From Aulostomus chinensis (taxonomy: Eukaryota > Chordata > Actinopteri > Syngnathiformes > Aulostomidae): a stretch of 64,000 nt of DNA. Position 1 is the stretch's first letter, and the number at the start of each line of letters is the position of its first letter. The notes beneath the pieces were generated by a model. The model was not told where the DNA came from and ran no database searches. It saw only the letters and a program-made list of their open reading frames with translations. The DNA lies in assembly GCA_037954235.1 (NCBI GenBank), contig JBBMOA010000004.1, positions 932,501 through 996,500 of the forward strand. Reading direction: 5' to 3'. A program made the position numbers and the translations under genes. Positions 34,973 through 46,444 of the stretch are shown piece by piece.

Positions 34973-37794
34973 AATTTATGTAATAAAAAAAAATGTAGTA
35001 TTTGTTTGAGAGAGAACACAGACACACCTTAACGTTATAAATGTCTGTATCTAAACTTTTACAGATAATTTCATATGTTACAGCATACTGTTTGTAGGCC
35101 AATGTAGATGAAGTCATTTAAAATTCTGTTAAACATGCTCCCTCTCGTGGTAGGAGTAGGCTTACAGCCATCCTAACAGGAGAAAAAAAAAACAGATATT
35201 TGATCTCTCTCACACACACAAACACACAGGTATTACCACTCACATGTTCATATTACTTCTCCAAGAAAGAATAGAATATCAGCCAGGTATTATGAAGAAG
35301 TGGTGTAAAATATCCCTTTAAGAGATCCTGATTATTATTTATGCTTTTAAATATTGTTTATGGCAAGCCCAATTTCAGTACTAATGTGCAATACATACAT
35401 CAAAAATAAAACACAATTTTGAGGTTTTCTTTTCTCAACCTAACTGGCCATTATTATTTTTTTAAATGCAGCTAAGGTGGTGCACAATTTTCATCTTCTC
35501 TTTCTGAATATTTATGCATAATATCTCTCCATAATGCCTTAAAACAAGATGTCAATCTTTCAGAAGCTGGAGCTTTGCCGTCACAAGCACTACTCTAACA
35601 ACAGCAGAGAATCCACAGGAGGGCGCTCTGACACAAGAACAAGGTAATGCAGTAAAAGGAGTGAGAATTCTCACCAAACCTACCTTTGAGTTTTGCTCTC
35701 AATACTCTTAAGATTTGTTTACTTGTGCTTTAGGGGCTTCCAGTAAGTTGTCCAAAATGTGTTACTATCTGCAACCTGACAGCCAGATTGTATTTTACAG
35801 CTTCTGAGCTCAACAGGGGGAGCTCATAGGCTTTTATAAAACACCAACAGTGGCATGTTGGGTAACATGGCCTTGTTAAAAAAAAATCCACATTAAAAAA
35901 GACAGTAGATCAGGCAGCTAACACTAAAACATACTTTGACTTGTAGGGCACACAAGTGGCACAATAATTCATGGGTGACAACAAATTTGAATTTGGGAAA
36001 CATCCTCATCATATTCAATCTCTACCACATGTATCATTTAAAAGTTTGTTACGATAATAAAAAAGAAACCAATCACTCTACTGCATTATGGTTCCAACAA
36101 AATATCAGACAGAAGAAAGGCAGGCTGAAAAGCATTCCTCAGGTGTGTCTTTGTTTCTCCACCCTAACAGTCTGGCAAAGATAACAACACCTAACAACTC
36201 CTTGAGCAGGAAAATGTTTATTGTCACCACTTGCCAAAAAAAACCTCTTCAAATGCTTTAATAAAAGAAAATGGACAGTATATTGGCGTGAGTATAAGTG
36301 TGTGTCCTGGTCTGTTTATTTTAAATATGCAGCGTGGGAATTTAGTGGCTTGCTGTAGTGGTCCATCTGTTGACCTTTTTATTATCAGACAGCTGTCTCC
36401 ATTCTCATCACATAAAATTAGAATTATGAGGAAATTTAAAGAGATTACAATACATTACAATTACAACACAATACAATTACAATAATAAAAGCCGATGGGC
36501 TCATCACTGTGAACAGATTTAGCATGGGAATGGGATATCTGTCAGCACAGAGGCAAGACTTTGGGATCACAAACTTTCTTGTTTCCATTACTAGTCAGTA
36601 TAGTACTGACCAATCATGTTTAAGGGATTGTTCAATGGATGTGAGGCGAAAGATATTTACTGGATTAAATGTTATCTCTCAAACAATTTATGAGGCTTTT
36701 TAATCTAATCGCTGCCACAGGGTAATGTATGAAACAATATAGTTATAAAGGTCATCTCTCAAATTCAATGGCATTCTACTTGCCCAAATATCTACTTCCT
36801 TCTCCAGAGGCTTTTAATAGCAGACTGGCTTTCGCTGTGGTGAAGTTAAGGTGTTTATGCACCTAGTGTGATTTATTCATATAATTGATATTGATTTGCA
36901 TGTCAATATATTTCTTTGAACATTTGTTTCAGTCTTGAGTTCTTTCATACAGAACGTCAGTATTACGAAGCAAAAAAGCTCCTCAGATATGAAGGCAGCC
37001 TGCTGCTGCTGCAGGGCAGTCATTTTCACACATACATTTGGTTAAAGGTTTGTGTACACAAATTTTTAGCATGATACATCAACATATTAATGATTTATAC
37101 ATGAATAAGAATTATCTTCAGCCTCCAAGAATTGCTGCAGAATTCATGCTGTTACATACAGCTTTTCACTGTATTTACCTTGATGAAGCCTACAAATACT
37201 TCCTTCCCACTTGAAAGTGCTGGTTGTCTAAGGTGGACAAGGTCCATGCTGGAGACAGAGAAAGACCACCAGCCTACTTGAGACCGTGCATCATGGAGTC
37301 TTAGCATCACATGCACATAGAGATAGGAAGAAATTCAGAGATGAATGTTTCTTTGCTCTTCTCATTTATTGTCCATCATGTCTAAAAACTAAAATTTGCG
37401 GGAAAGGGGAAGGGGCACTACAGGTTTTGAAGAGTCGCTTAAGTGAGTTTTGTGCATGTCTGTAGTCCAATGTTTATCTTGAAAAATTGCCTTAAACTCT
37501 GAGAATGATATCCAAATAAGGACACGTACATCACAACAGCTGGAGGTGATCCTCCCCGGCAAGAGATGCCAATACATGCAAACCACTTTTTTCGGCTGTT
37601 CCTCTTCAATGGATGGTGTAAAATGTACCTGGCAAATGAACTCGTGCATGCATGCAAATTACTTTTACAAATGCCACAATATTGCAAAGCTGCACAGCTG
37701 CTGATCTGAATATTTTCAATGCAAATAATTCACAGGCATTTATTTCACAATTTCGTGTTAAATATTATACAGAGAACCAACAATTCCCCATGAC
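34973..37794. other. osbpl8 intron, part 4
   Basis: AT-rich intron with no recognised exon or element; a short ACACA run near 35210-35230. Confidence 0.45.
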
Positions 37795-38253
37795 TGTCAT
37801 GATCCTTGTCTCGTGTTCCTGTTTTACTTTGTAGTGTCCTGTCTTCCTGTGCTCTCTCCCATGATTACCTCATGTGTCTCACCTCTGTTCATCACACCAC
37901 CTGTGTGTCTAATTTCACCCCAGTGTATTTAACCTCTTTGCTTCACATTGCCTCTGGTCAGATCATTGTGTTTGTGCTTGGTTTTGTCATCGTCATGTCA
38001 CGCTACCACATCATGTTCCCAGCTCCTCAGTGTGTCCAGTAAGTTTAGTTTTCAGTTTTGTTTCATATTGGTTTTGTTGTTACTTTGTACTCGTCCTGGA
38101 CTTAGGCCTGTTGACCCCTTTGTTCGATACTTTGTTTTCTTCCATGGAACTTTGTATGCCTTGAGTTGTTACTTTGCCTTTTGATCATTAAAATACTTTC
38201 TGAACTCCTACCGTCTGCACTTGGGTCCTGTCTCCCCACTTACCCTCGTGATA
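37795..38253 (+). mobile_element. probable solo LTR (Gypsy-like)
   Basis: Starts TGTCATGATCC, contains a GTATTTAA-like element and an ATTAAAATAC polyadenylation-like region, and ends CTTGGGTCCTGTCTCCC..GTGATA. Flanking pentamers ATGAC (37790-37794) and ATGAG (38254-38258) differ by one base, consistent with an aged 5-bp target duplication. The layout resembles common fish LTRs that begin TGTCATG and end GTGACA. No internal gag or pol sequence was seen. Confidence 0.5.
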
Positions 38254-38797
38254 ATGAGAAGCACTTCCATGACTGCAGACAAGGAAAAACTACCTTTTAA
38301 CAGGCACAAATGTTGAGCAGACCTGGGCTCATGGGTGGCCATCTGCCTTTCAAAGTTGTCGTTAAAGAGAGCAAGAGAGACAGCAACCGAGAGACTTATA
38401 GACATGTGTAAGCTTCATTTACATCTTCGAAATGTGTAATTTCGATCCTTCCCTCAAAGAAAGTGGCTATGAGAGAGAAACTTAGTATGTGTATGTCATG
38501 CGACATTATCATTATTTAAAGGTCTTGTGACTGTATTTTCATCTGCAAGAATTCATTGAAGCTCAATAAAATACTATGAGATAGGGATCAATCTGCAATA
38601 TATCAAAAATATTAATAAATTAACTACAGCCTATTGCAAAATATAATTCAACTATTGTGATATCATGGTATGGGGGCCTTTGGTGATTGCTACTCAAGCA
38701 CCAATCGAATCTGACAAAAAACAGTTGTACTGCAAATACTCATCATACAGGCTTCCCACTTTTGGTAAACTGTAGCATGAAAGAATTTCAAGCATAC

Positions 38798-38965
38798 CAT
38801 GGCTGTAGCTGACCCCCGGGCTGAGGGTAGACGGCGTGGCTACATGTTCCCTGTTGGGCGTTTGGAGGCCTGCCTCCTTCTCCTTCTCCCTCTCCTTGTC
38901 CCGCTCTTTGGCCGGCCGCTGGCTCATCCTGCCTGGGGTCAGAAGGACGGTGTCATCACCGCACA
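38798..38965 (-). CDS. osbpl8: osbpl8 5' coding exon (classical ORP8 N-terminus)
   Basis: The exon has acceptor TAG, donor G|GTATGC and 168 bp (two bases, 55 codons, one base). It encodes CGDDTVLLTPGRMSQRPAKE, then a highly charged run rich in Lys, Glu and Arg, then a Ser/Pro-rich end SPGVSYSHG. LLTPGRMSQR matches the ORP8 N-terminal region. The Met in MSQR (codon 38925-38927) corresponds to the start known for the short ORP8 isoform; in the long isoform translation starts further upstream. The final G plus GT of the exon at 17562-17635 makes Gly (HG-FDRGKED), as in known ORP8 where a Gly precedes F-[ED]-RGKED. The long-isoform acidic start was not found in the window. Confidence 0.85.
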
Positions 38966-39458
38966 CTACAGTAGCTACACACACAGAAAGAGAGAAATGT
39001 GGACAGTAAAAGATAAAGTTGGCAGGAAATTGCAAGGGGCTGGGGGATGACAAGGAAGGACATAAGAGATGGGCCGTGTTTCCAGACAGCCTTTTTGTGG
39101 CACATGTAGGTACAGCATTTTGTTTCATAACACTTTTCTGGATTAAAACATAACATTCACGGTATGAAATTTGTTCTGATGAGTTAAGGTGAACTTGACC
39201 ATCATCTGATTTAGCTGCTGCTATTGAAGGCACCTCATTTGTCTTTACTGAAACAAAAATGTGCGATTAAAAAGTAACTTACAGTCCCTGGTTACTATCG
39301 TGCCTAGCCCCCCTTGTGTGACAATAACAGCTCAAAGAGCAAGTGTCATGATAGTGAGCTGAGAACAGATTTTTGTGACATTCTCATTAACTGGCTCTGG
39401 CAATAGAAGTTAGTGTAATCTAGGAGATTTTTTATGCTGTATTTAACTAAAGAGGCAG

Positions 39459-39737
39459 AAGTACACACAAAATTGCTTGGGGGCTGCATTGGGGAGAGAT
39501 TCAGTCTTAAGCAAAAGTGAAAAAGGTTCAGGCTCTGAAGAGGCCTCAAAGTAGCCAACTTTGAAATCTGAAATATGTATCTCCCACTGGTTTTTAATAG
39601 GAATTTGTCCTTAGAAAAGACTGAGATGAAATGGTGTAAATATGTACTCAAATGCTTTTACAAAGTGGCGAAGTTTTCCTGAAAACTGAAGACAATTTCA
39701 ATGGTGAGAACTAAATCTAGTGTGGAAGTCAGTTCCA
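39459..39737. repeat. 279-bp segment, source copy of a dispersed duplication
   Basis: Almost identical (only a few differences by eye) to 42901-43179. No terminal repeats or tail of its own, so it may not be a transposon. It lies in the intron or 5' flank just upstream of the 38798-38965 exon. Confidence 0.9.
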
Positions 39738-41176
39738 TATTCACTCATGTCAAATAACCCTTTACATATTCAGTTTTCAAAGCAACTATTAGGATCAGAA
39801 CTTCAAATTCAAATTCGATGATGGTGATGGAAACACAGTGACAATATCTGTTGACAAACAACCTGGTTGCAAAATCAAAAATATTACTTGCCAATATACA
39901 TTTCTTTCAACACAACATGAATTTGTTTTATCTACACTATCATATTTTTCACAAAATTACTATTTTGTTTGCGCACATTAAATCTAGTTTGCAAACAAGT
40001 ATTTCTTTTTGCAAATATTATCTTGTTATAATTGTAGTGATGTGCAAAATGTCAAATGGCCTCATTCCTTCAATTTGACCATGACGAATGAAACATCCTT
40101 TGGAAAAATAGAATTTCAAAATACTGTAAATGTTGGATTATGAGGCTCTGTGATCTAGTGTTGATAAACGGTAATTTCAGAGCGTTAAAAAAAGCAAAAA
40201 AACATAGAGAAGTGAACCAAAAGCTCATGACCTTCAATCTGTCACACAAACTAAACCCTGGATTTTGTCAACTGGTCCATGCTACTAACAAATAAATGTC
40301 CTTAAGTTTTCCAAACCTTTGGGGAAAATTTTCCTGACCATAAAATGTCTGTTTACACATAAAAATACAACAACTGAAGAATCCATGTCAAATTTATCAC
40401 TGTGTATTTAACAAACCATGTGATCCGATACATACACATGTAAGGTAAATAAATTTCACTTGAGAGATTTTTTCCAGTTTATGTTAAATGAACCACAAAT
40501 AGTCTTATAATAAAAGATTTCTTAAATTTTCTATGACTTTTTCCAAAATGTTCTGGCTTTAATTATTTTTCATAAACTCTTCCAAGCCCAAAAATTGCCA
40601 TTTTCAAATTCCATGGTATTTTGAGGATTTTCATGACCCGATGAACCCAGTGACTAAAATTTCATATTTTCAAAATGTATCATTTATACAATATAAATTT
40701 AGATTTAAAATTACTTTTAGATATTTTTGTGTTGTGTGCATGCAGCTCCTGTGAATATGTCTACATGATAAAACACTTTCCAGACAGGCAAAAGGTTACA
40801 ATGAAGGCTGTAGGTAAGGCAAGTGGCTTAAACTAACTGGGAAAAAAAAAAAAACTGAGTATATATACTGTCCCCAAGAGAAAACACATTGGCTGAAACT
40901 AATGGTTTGTAATATCAATGCGTGTAGACTTTTGTTTAGGGGATTAATGTGCAAGTCTAGATCTTAAAATAGTAAATATTCATATAGTTTGGAGCACTTT
41001 ACATACACATTACCACTGCAAAATACAATTTAAAAGCACACAAAAAAACATTTGTCAGATGAAAATGAGGAAAACGTAAATATTCATGTTCCCAGTGCCC
41101 ATAAATACCAGGCCTGGCCCTTTCCCTGATTGAGTGCCCTACCCCTACCCTTTCTTCTGAAAGGTCACTGGCTTAC
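39738..41176. other. intron or 5' flank, nothing recognised
   Basis: AT-rich sequence between the duplicated segment and the candidate 37-bp exon. Several TTTTCCAAAA/TTTTCATGA-like stretches, no coherent repeat family. Confidence 0.4.
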
Positions 41177-41213
41177 CGGAGGTAGCATGGTGATCTCTCA
41201 GCTCTGCATGGTG
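41177..41213 (-). CDS. osbpl8: candidate 37-bp upstream exon of osbpl8
   Basis: A long pyrimidine tract followed by CTAG lies just upstream (41214-41245 on the minus strand), and the donor is CCG|GTAAGC. The exon is 37 bp and open in the frame HHAELRDHHATS plus one base. That leftover base is what the 38798-38965 exon needs, giving ...HATS-V-CGDDTVLLTPGR, which aligns loosely with the mammalian ORP8 stretch before LLTPGK. The frame has no ATG. In other frames there are two ATGs, one opening a three-codon ORF and one opening an ORF that would run into the next exon and stop, so it could equally be a 5' UTR exon with upstream ORFs. This is inference from splice signals and phase only. Confidence 0.4.
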
Positions 41214-42064
41214 CTAGCAGGGCAGAGGGGTGGAGGCAGAAGAAAAGTACAAGAGGGGTAGAAAAAAAAATCATAGAAGGGTGTATTTGAGAGTGAGAGA
41301 TTGTGGGAGAAGTGTGTCAGAGGTTTAGATTAAAGATTAGGGAGGGGGCATCCACCACGTGTTGTTGACCAGATGTTGGCAGAGGTGGATTTGCGTGCAG
41401 CAGGAGTGGCGAGGCGATAGTGGGCAGCAGCATCAGCAGCAGGACAAGACGCAGCCATACAGGATGAGAGCAAAACAAACAAACACAGAGACAAAAAAAC
41501 AAAGAAAAAATTGACATTAGTTTAACCAAAATGTTAACAAAGGACACAACTTGACACAAAACTGGTAACAGATGAGGGCAATGGGAGGGAAGGCAGACAG
41601 GGGAGGAATGAATGGACTGCCATTAGACAGAAGACTCGGATATTATCCTGGTGCAATAGTTATACAGGTGTAATCCGGAATGATTTTCAACACCATAAAC
41701 AATGTATTAAACTGAAACAACAAAGATCAATCATAGCTGAACTGAGAAAGATGGCAACTGTGAAAGGTGGGTATGGATAATATTAAAGGACTAATAAAAA
41801 AGAAAAGTACCCATTACAAACAGCACCGACATTTGGGGATTGTTCAAGATGCTGGCTCTCAGACTATGCTTGGGAAGTTGGAATTCTCCTGTTTCTTGGC
41901 ATAAACTAGTTCATACCCAGGGATACGTGCATCACAACTAAATGCAAAGTTGAGGAAATGTGCTTGTTGTGACCTTGCAGACAATAGACCTATATATAGG
42001 AGTAGACTTTGGCAAAAATGAAATAAGCAGTCTAACATTAAGAGTCTTGATTCTGTATTGTGAG

Positions 42065-42258
42065 AGATGCTGGAGCCAATCCCAGCTGACATTGGGAAAC
42101 CTGGAAGGGTCACCAGTCTATCGCAGGGCCATCAGGAGCAATTACGGGTTCAGTCTGTACCTCAAAGATACTTCAGTGTGGTCATCAGGAGAAGTGAGGT
42201 TCAAACCAGCGACCCTTCAGTTGCTAGATGGATACCATCAAGCCATGCCACCACAGCT
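42065..42258 (-). mobile_element. degenerate SINE relic
   Basis: Contains the SINE pieces GCTGGAGCCAATCCCAGCTG and GGTCACCAGTCTATCGCAGG, then a diverged segment ending GGTTCAAACCAGCGACCC and ATGCCACCAC. Much of the body is missing or replaced. It is older than the other copies. Confidence 0.55.
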
Positions 42259-42900
42259 AAGAGTTAACATTTTTTATTATATCCAAAAAAATTACAGCAC
42301 AAAAAATGTGCAAATACATAAAAGCATTGAGTAATGACATCAAGTGAAATTTTGAACTTGAGAATATGACATTTTGAAAAAGTAGTAAATTAATGAGACA
42401 TGAAGAAAATTAAAGTCTATATACACTTATCACTTTTTATATATTCCTTTTTGAAAAACATGTATGTAATGAGCTGTGCCATCAATCTGAGCTTCAGACA
42501 CATCCATGTTATCGCATCGTGGCGTTGTGGCTGCTATGTGAAAATAACAATGTGGGTTTTAATGACAGAGGGGCGCTGTCTGTGTTTTCAGTCATGTAGG
42601 TCAAAAGGTAGAGGAAGATGTTGTCAATCAATTCCATATTCGACCACAATCTGGGTTAAAAAGTCAGAGTTGTGCTGTTGCTTGAACTGAGAAAAAGATG
42701 GTGGCAGCCGAAATGTTGAAACAAACTGATAATTTAGATTATCATCAATGTGTGTTATTTTATTTATTGCCTGAAATATTTCATATCACAATTCATTTCA
42801 TCTCTAATGTAACAGTTGCACCATCCATTTCAATTATATGATAATATATTATTGAAATATATTTTATAAAAAACATGAATCCATTTTTATGTCCAATCAC

Positions 42901-43179
42901 AAGTACACACAAAATTGCTTGGGGGCTGCATTGCGGAGAGATTCAGTCTCAAGCAAAAGTGAAAAAGGTTCAGGCTCTGAAGAGGCCTCAAAGTAGCCAA
43001 CTTTGAAATCTGAAATATGTATCTCCCACTGGTTCTTAATAGGAATTTGTCCTTAGAAAAGACTGAGATGAAATGGTGTAAATATGTACTCAAATGCTTT
43101 TACAAAGTGGCGAAGTTTTCCTGAAAACTGAAGACAATTTCAATGGTGAGAACTAAATCTAGTGTGGAAGTCAGTTCCA
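42901..43179. repeat. 279-bp duplicated segment inserted between 30-bp direct repeats
   Basis: Copy of 39459-39737 in the same orientation. It is flanked by the direct repeat ACATGAATCCATTTTTATGT plus neighbouring bases (42869-42898 and 43179-43208, about 30 bp identical), with two extra bases (AC) at the left junction. Confidence 0.93.
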
Positions 43180-43208
43180 AAAACATGAATCCATTTTTAT
43201 GTCCAATC

Positions 43209-44464
43209 TACAGTGCAGCAGCAGGAACAACTGACTGGTCAGGTGTTGAACTCTGACCTGATTTATACATACCTCCACCTTTTTCTGCTCACAGCCGCAG
43301 TGTGCAACACATAACAGCTGGCTAAAAATGAAATTAAAAAATCAAAAGGTTTTCATTTAAGTTCTGAAAACTATTTATTTTCAGTCATATTCATCTTTCC
43401 ACTACATGGCAATAAATCGTAAAGTTTTTCTAATCTCTTATTCTCCACCAGGACAATCTGCTCATAAGAAAATCTAGGTAAAACTAATAGAATTTCACAA
43501 AACCACAGGGCTGCAGTGCAGTAGCCTTGGAAAGTGAAGTCACAGTCAGGATTCCCTAATCCTTAAGCAGACAAAATACAACCATGGGCAGGTCAGTAGG
43601 GAGAAAGCCACAAAACAATTCAACTGATTGGATATTGCACTGTTAATCAGGAATAAGAAAGCAAGTCACTCAATTCTGATTGGTTAGGACCCTTAGAACC
43701 ACTGGCTGAGAGGATAAACAACTCCAAGAACTGCTTACAACAATAAGTGGAATGGATTAAGGAACTGTCACCGAACGTCAGAGGTCGATTAACAAAGCTT
43801 TCTGGAGTGGCATCAACAGAGTAGTTGTCTAATTTAATCTTGGCTGAGCTTATTGTCTTACAGTGGGGCAGAATGGTTTCATGATGGCCACTCCCTCTGT
43901 GTTGCGAAACAATGACCTACAGTCATAAAGGTTGCGTGACTCAATGACTGGGAGAATTCCTAGACAGTTCTTACTATTTTCATGGCAGATATTTTGATTT
44001 GTCAATGCAAGACAAGCCCAACTTATACAAATGAGAGTATATAAGAGACAGGGAGGTTAACAGAGGGCCAAAGTAGAGGGCTAAGAATAGGTTAAGTATC
44101 CATAAAGAAGGAAAAAATGCAGACAGCGCATTTTGTCTGGTTATAAGTACAATACATTTGAAAAGCTCCCTGGAAACAAGAAACTTCTCATGATCTGGAT
44201 CACTCAATTCAATTATTATTTCCCATTTATGCTAAGCAGGATTTTGACTCAAAGGAGATAAAAGCCTGTCCCCGATGTACACCTTCCAAGTTCAGAGATT
44301 TCAACAAATAAAAGCTCATGCTATTGATTATAATTTTATGGTACTTCCAATTTGAACCACCACCTACAAGCAGAATATGTTATACCTTGATTAATAGTCA
44401 TGATTAACCACTGAAATTCAGAGATGTAATTCACAAAATAAATTGTTCCACAGCATGACTAAAT
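43209..44464. other. intron or flank, nothing recognised
   Basis: AT-rich, no exon, RNA gene or recognisable element. Confidence 0.4.
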
Positions 44465-45560
44465 AGAGTGGGGCAAAAAAGTATTTGGAAGCAACCGATC
44501 CTACAAGTTGTCCCACTTAAAAAGACGAGAGAGGTCTGCAATGTTAATCATTGGTACGTTTCAACTGTGAGAGACAAAGTTAAAAAAAGATCCAGCAAAT
44601 CACATAGTATGATTTTCAAAGAATTTATTTGTATAATGGTGCAGAAAATAAGTATTTGATCAATATCAAAGGTTCACCTCAATTCTTTGTAATGTAACCC
44701 TGGTTGGCAATGACAGAGGTCAAACGTTTTCTGTAGGTCTTCACCAGGTTTGCACACACTGTCGCTGGTATTTTGGCCCATTCTTCCTTGCAGATCTTCT
44801 CAAGAGCTGTGATATTTTGGGGCTGTTGCTGGGCAACACAGACTTTCAACTCCCTCCGGAGATTCTCTATTGGATTGAGGTCTATTCGGCCACTCCAGAA
44901 TCTTGAAATGCTTTTTACATAACCTCTCCTTCGTTCCCCGGGCGGTGTTTGGGATCATTGTCATGCTGGATGATCCAGCAGATCCAATGCTCTCACTGAT
45001 GCCGTTTGCCCACAATCTCACGATACATGGCCCCTTTCATCCTTTTCTTAAGACAGATCAGTCGTCCTGTCCCCTTTGCAAAAAAGTAGCCCCAAAACAT
45101 AATGTTTCCACCCCAATGCTTCACAGTGGGTAAGGTGTTCTTAGGATGCAACTCAGCATTCTTCCCCCTCCAAACATGGCAAGTGGCATTTGTACCAAAG
45201 AGTTCCATTTTGGTCTCATCTGACCACATGACATTCCCCCAATCCCCCTCCGGATCATCCAGATGGTCTTCTTCAACTTCAGACGGGCCTGGACATTTGC
45301 TAGCTTAAGCAGGGGGACCTTTCGAGTACTGCAGGATTTTAATCCATGATGACATAGTGAGTTATTTTTGTACTATGGTCCCTGCTTTCCTCAGGTCACT
45401 GACCAGTTCCTCCCATGTAGGTCTGGGCTGTTTCCTCACGGTTTTTAAGATCATTTGTACCCCACAAGGTGAGATCTTGCATGGAGCCCCAGGTTGAGGG
45501 AGATTGCCAGTGATCTTGTATTTATTCCATTTTCTAATAATTGCTCCATAGTTGAGATTT
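44465..45560 (-). pseudogene. Tc1/mariner transposon, truncated transposase
   Basis: Terminal repeat GTGGGGCAAAAAAGTATTTG at 44470. On the minus strand it encodes broken Tc1 transposase: the HTH region (SPCGVQMILKTVRKQPRPTW, EELVSDLRKAG) and the DDE part (WSDETKMELFGTNATCHVWR, HWGGNIMFWGYF). Several frames are needed and the start is lost near 45560, where the inverted terminal repeat is also missing. Transposase in this family cuts at TA sites; this copy cannot be active. Confidence 0.88.
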
Positions 45561-46440
45561 TGTTGTCTGAGTTGGAAAGCTGATGACATACAGAAAAATT
45601 GGGTAGATAGTCTGAACAGAAATATTTAAAGTTCTGTCAAGGCAGAGACACAAACAGAAGCAGAGGGTAGGGTTTCCCTCAGCACTGTACAGCTTAGGCG
45701 GCTGCCTAAGCAACAAATGCCTGCCACCTTAACTAACATCTTCCAAAGAAACAAACAAGAAAACAAAAAAAATATTGGCAGAGTTATTCTAGCCTGCTTT
45801 CTTCCTTTCATTCCAAACCGTGACCAATGCCACTTCTCAGCAGAATGCATAAAAAAAACGTGTCATGAATCAGAAAAGAAGCAGTGTTTAAAATCTTTAA
45901 ATACAGTAGGTCTATGTGGTATGCCTCTAAAACATGGAATGCATCCAAAAAGCAGCATCAGCTGGTTGAATGTCATTGAGCTATGTCACTATCTGTCATC
46001 ATTCACCAACATCCGAGAAAAAAGAAAAAGAAAATATTTTGGGGAGACATTCATTTGGAAGTTGGATAGCCGACAATCAACCTGTTGCATTGAGGTAAGA
46101 TAATTATTCATCTAAATTCTATGAATACGAGAGTAACCTGTCAACTGTTTGCTTGTAGTAGGCCATCTAAAATTATTAAGATAGGCATAATGTTCTCTTA
46201 CCAAGGCTAGTTGTGTCTACTACTTACACATGTCTGTCTACTCTTGATGATTGCAAGTGATTTTCTCTCAATGGTCCACAGACTACATTTGAATTTTCTC
46301 TCACATCTAATGTTAATAGGTCATGGAGTCCTACATTGACAGCCTCATTAAGTACTTGTAGCTGGGGTTCCAGCAGCTTGAAATACTTGGGGCCTTTAGT
46401 GCCCTTGGACCACAAGGTGATGAGTGGTGCCTTCTTAGAC
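45561..46440. other. intron or flank, nothing firmly recognised
   Basis: A short motif GGCGGCTGCCTAAGC (45698-45713) is palindrome-like. Otherwise unremarkable AT-rich sequence with no exon seen. Confidence 0.4.
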
Positions 46441-46444
46441 TTAC

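Larger units (their letters stand above)
1571..38965 (-). other. osbpl8: osbpl8 gene (partial), oxysterol-binding protein-related protein 8
   Basis: This is the minus-strand span of all supported coding exons. ORP8 is an ER-anchored lipid-transfer protein of ER-plasma membrane contact sites; in known vertebrates its PH domain binds plasma-membrane phosphoinositides and its ORD exchanges phosphatidylserine for PI4P. Here 13 shared exons plus one of two alternative 5' exons splice in phase into 583 residues that read through the PH domain (about 134-247) and most of the ORD (from about 374). The identity as ORP8, not ORP5, rests on the NRGEDYVMNMPYAHCKG, SNRKDGFCLSGSILAKSKFY and KSEESDSDTSERQDDSYI segments. 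The C-terminal ORD, coiled coil and membrane anchor lie left of position 1. Introns contain only repeats and AT-rich DNA. Exon borders were placed from GT..AG sites and phase agreement, not from transcripts. Confidence 0.95.

Noticed and set aside
41317..41559. Minus-strand hydrophobic peptide resembling a signal peptide or membrane segment
   Set aside because: No matching family, poor start context, and the hydrophobic run comes from a CTGCTG-rich stretch; kept only as background for the nearby candidate exon.
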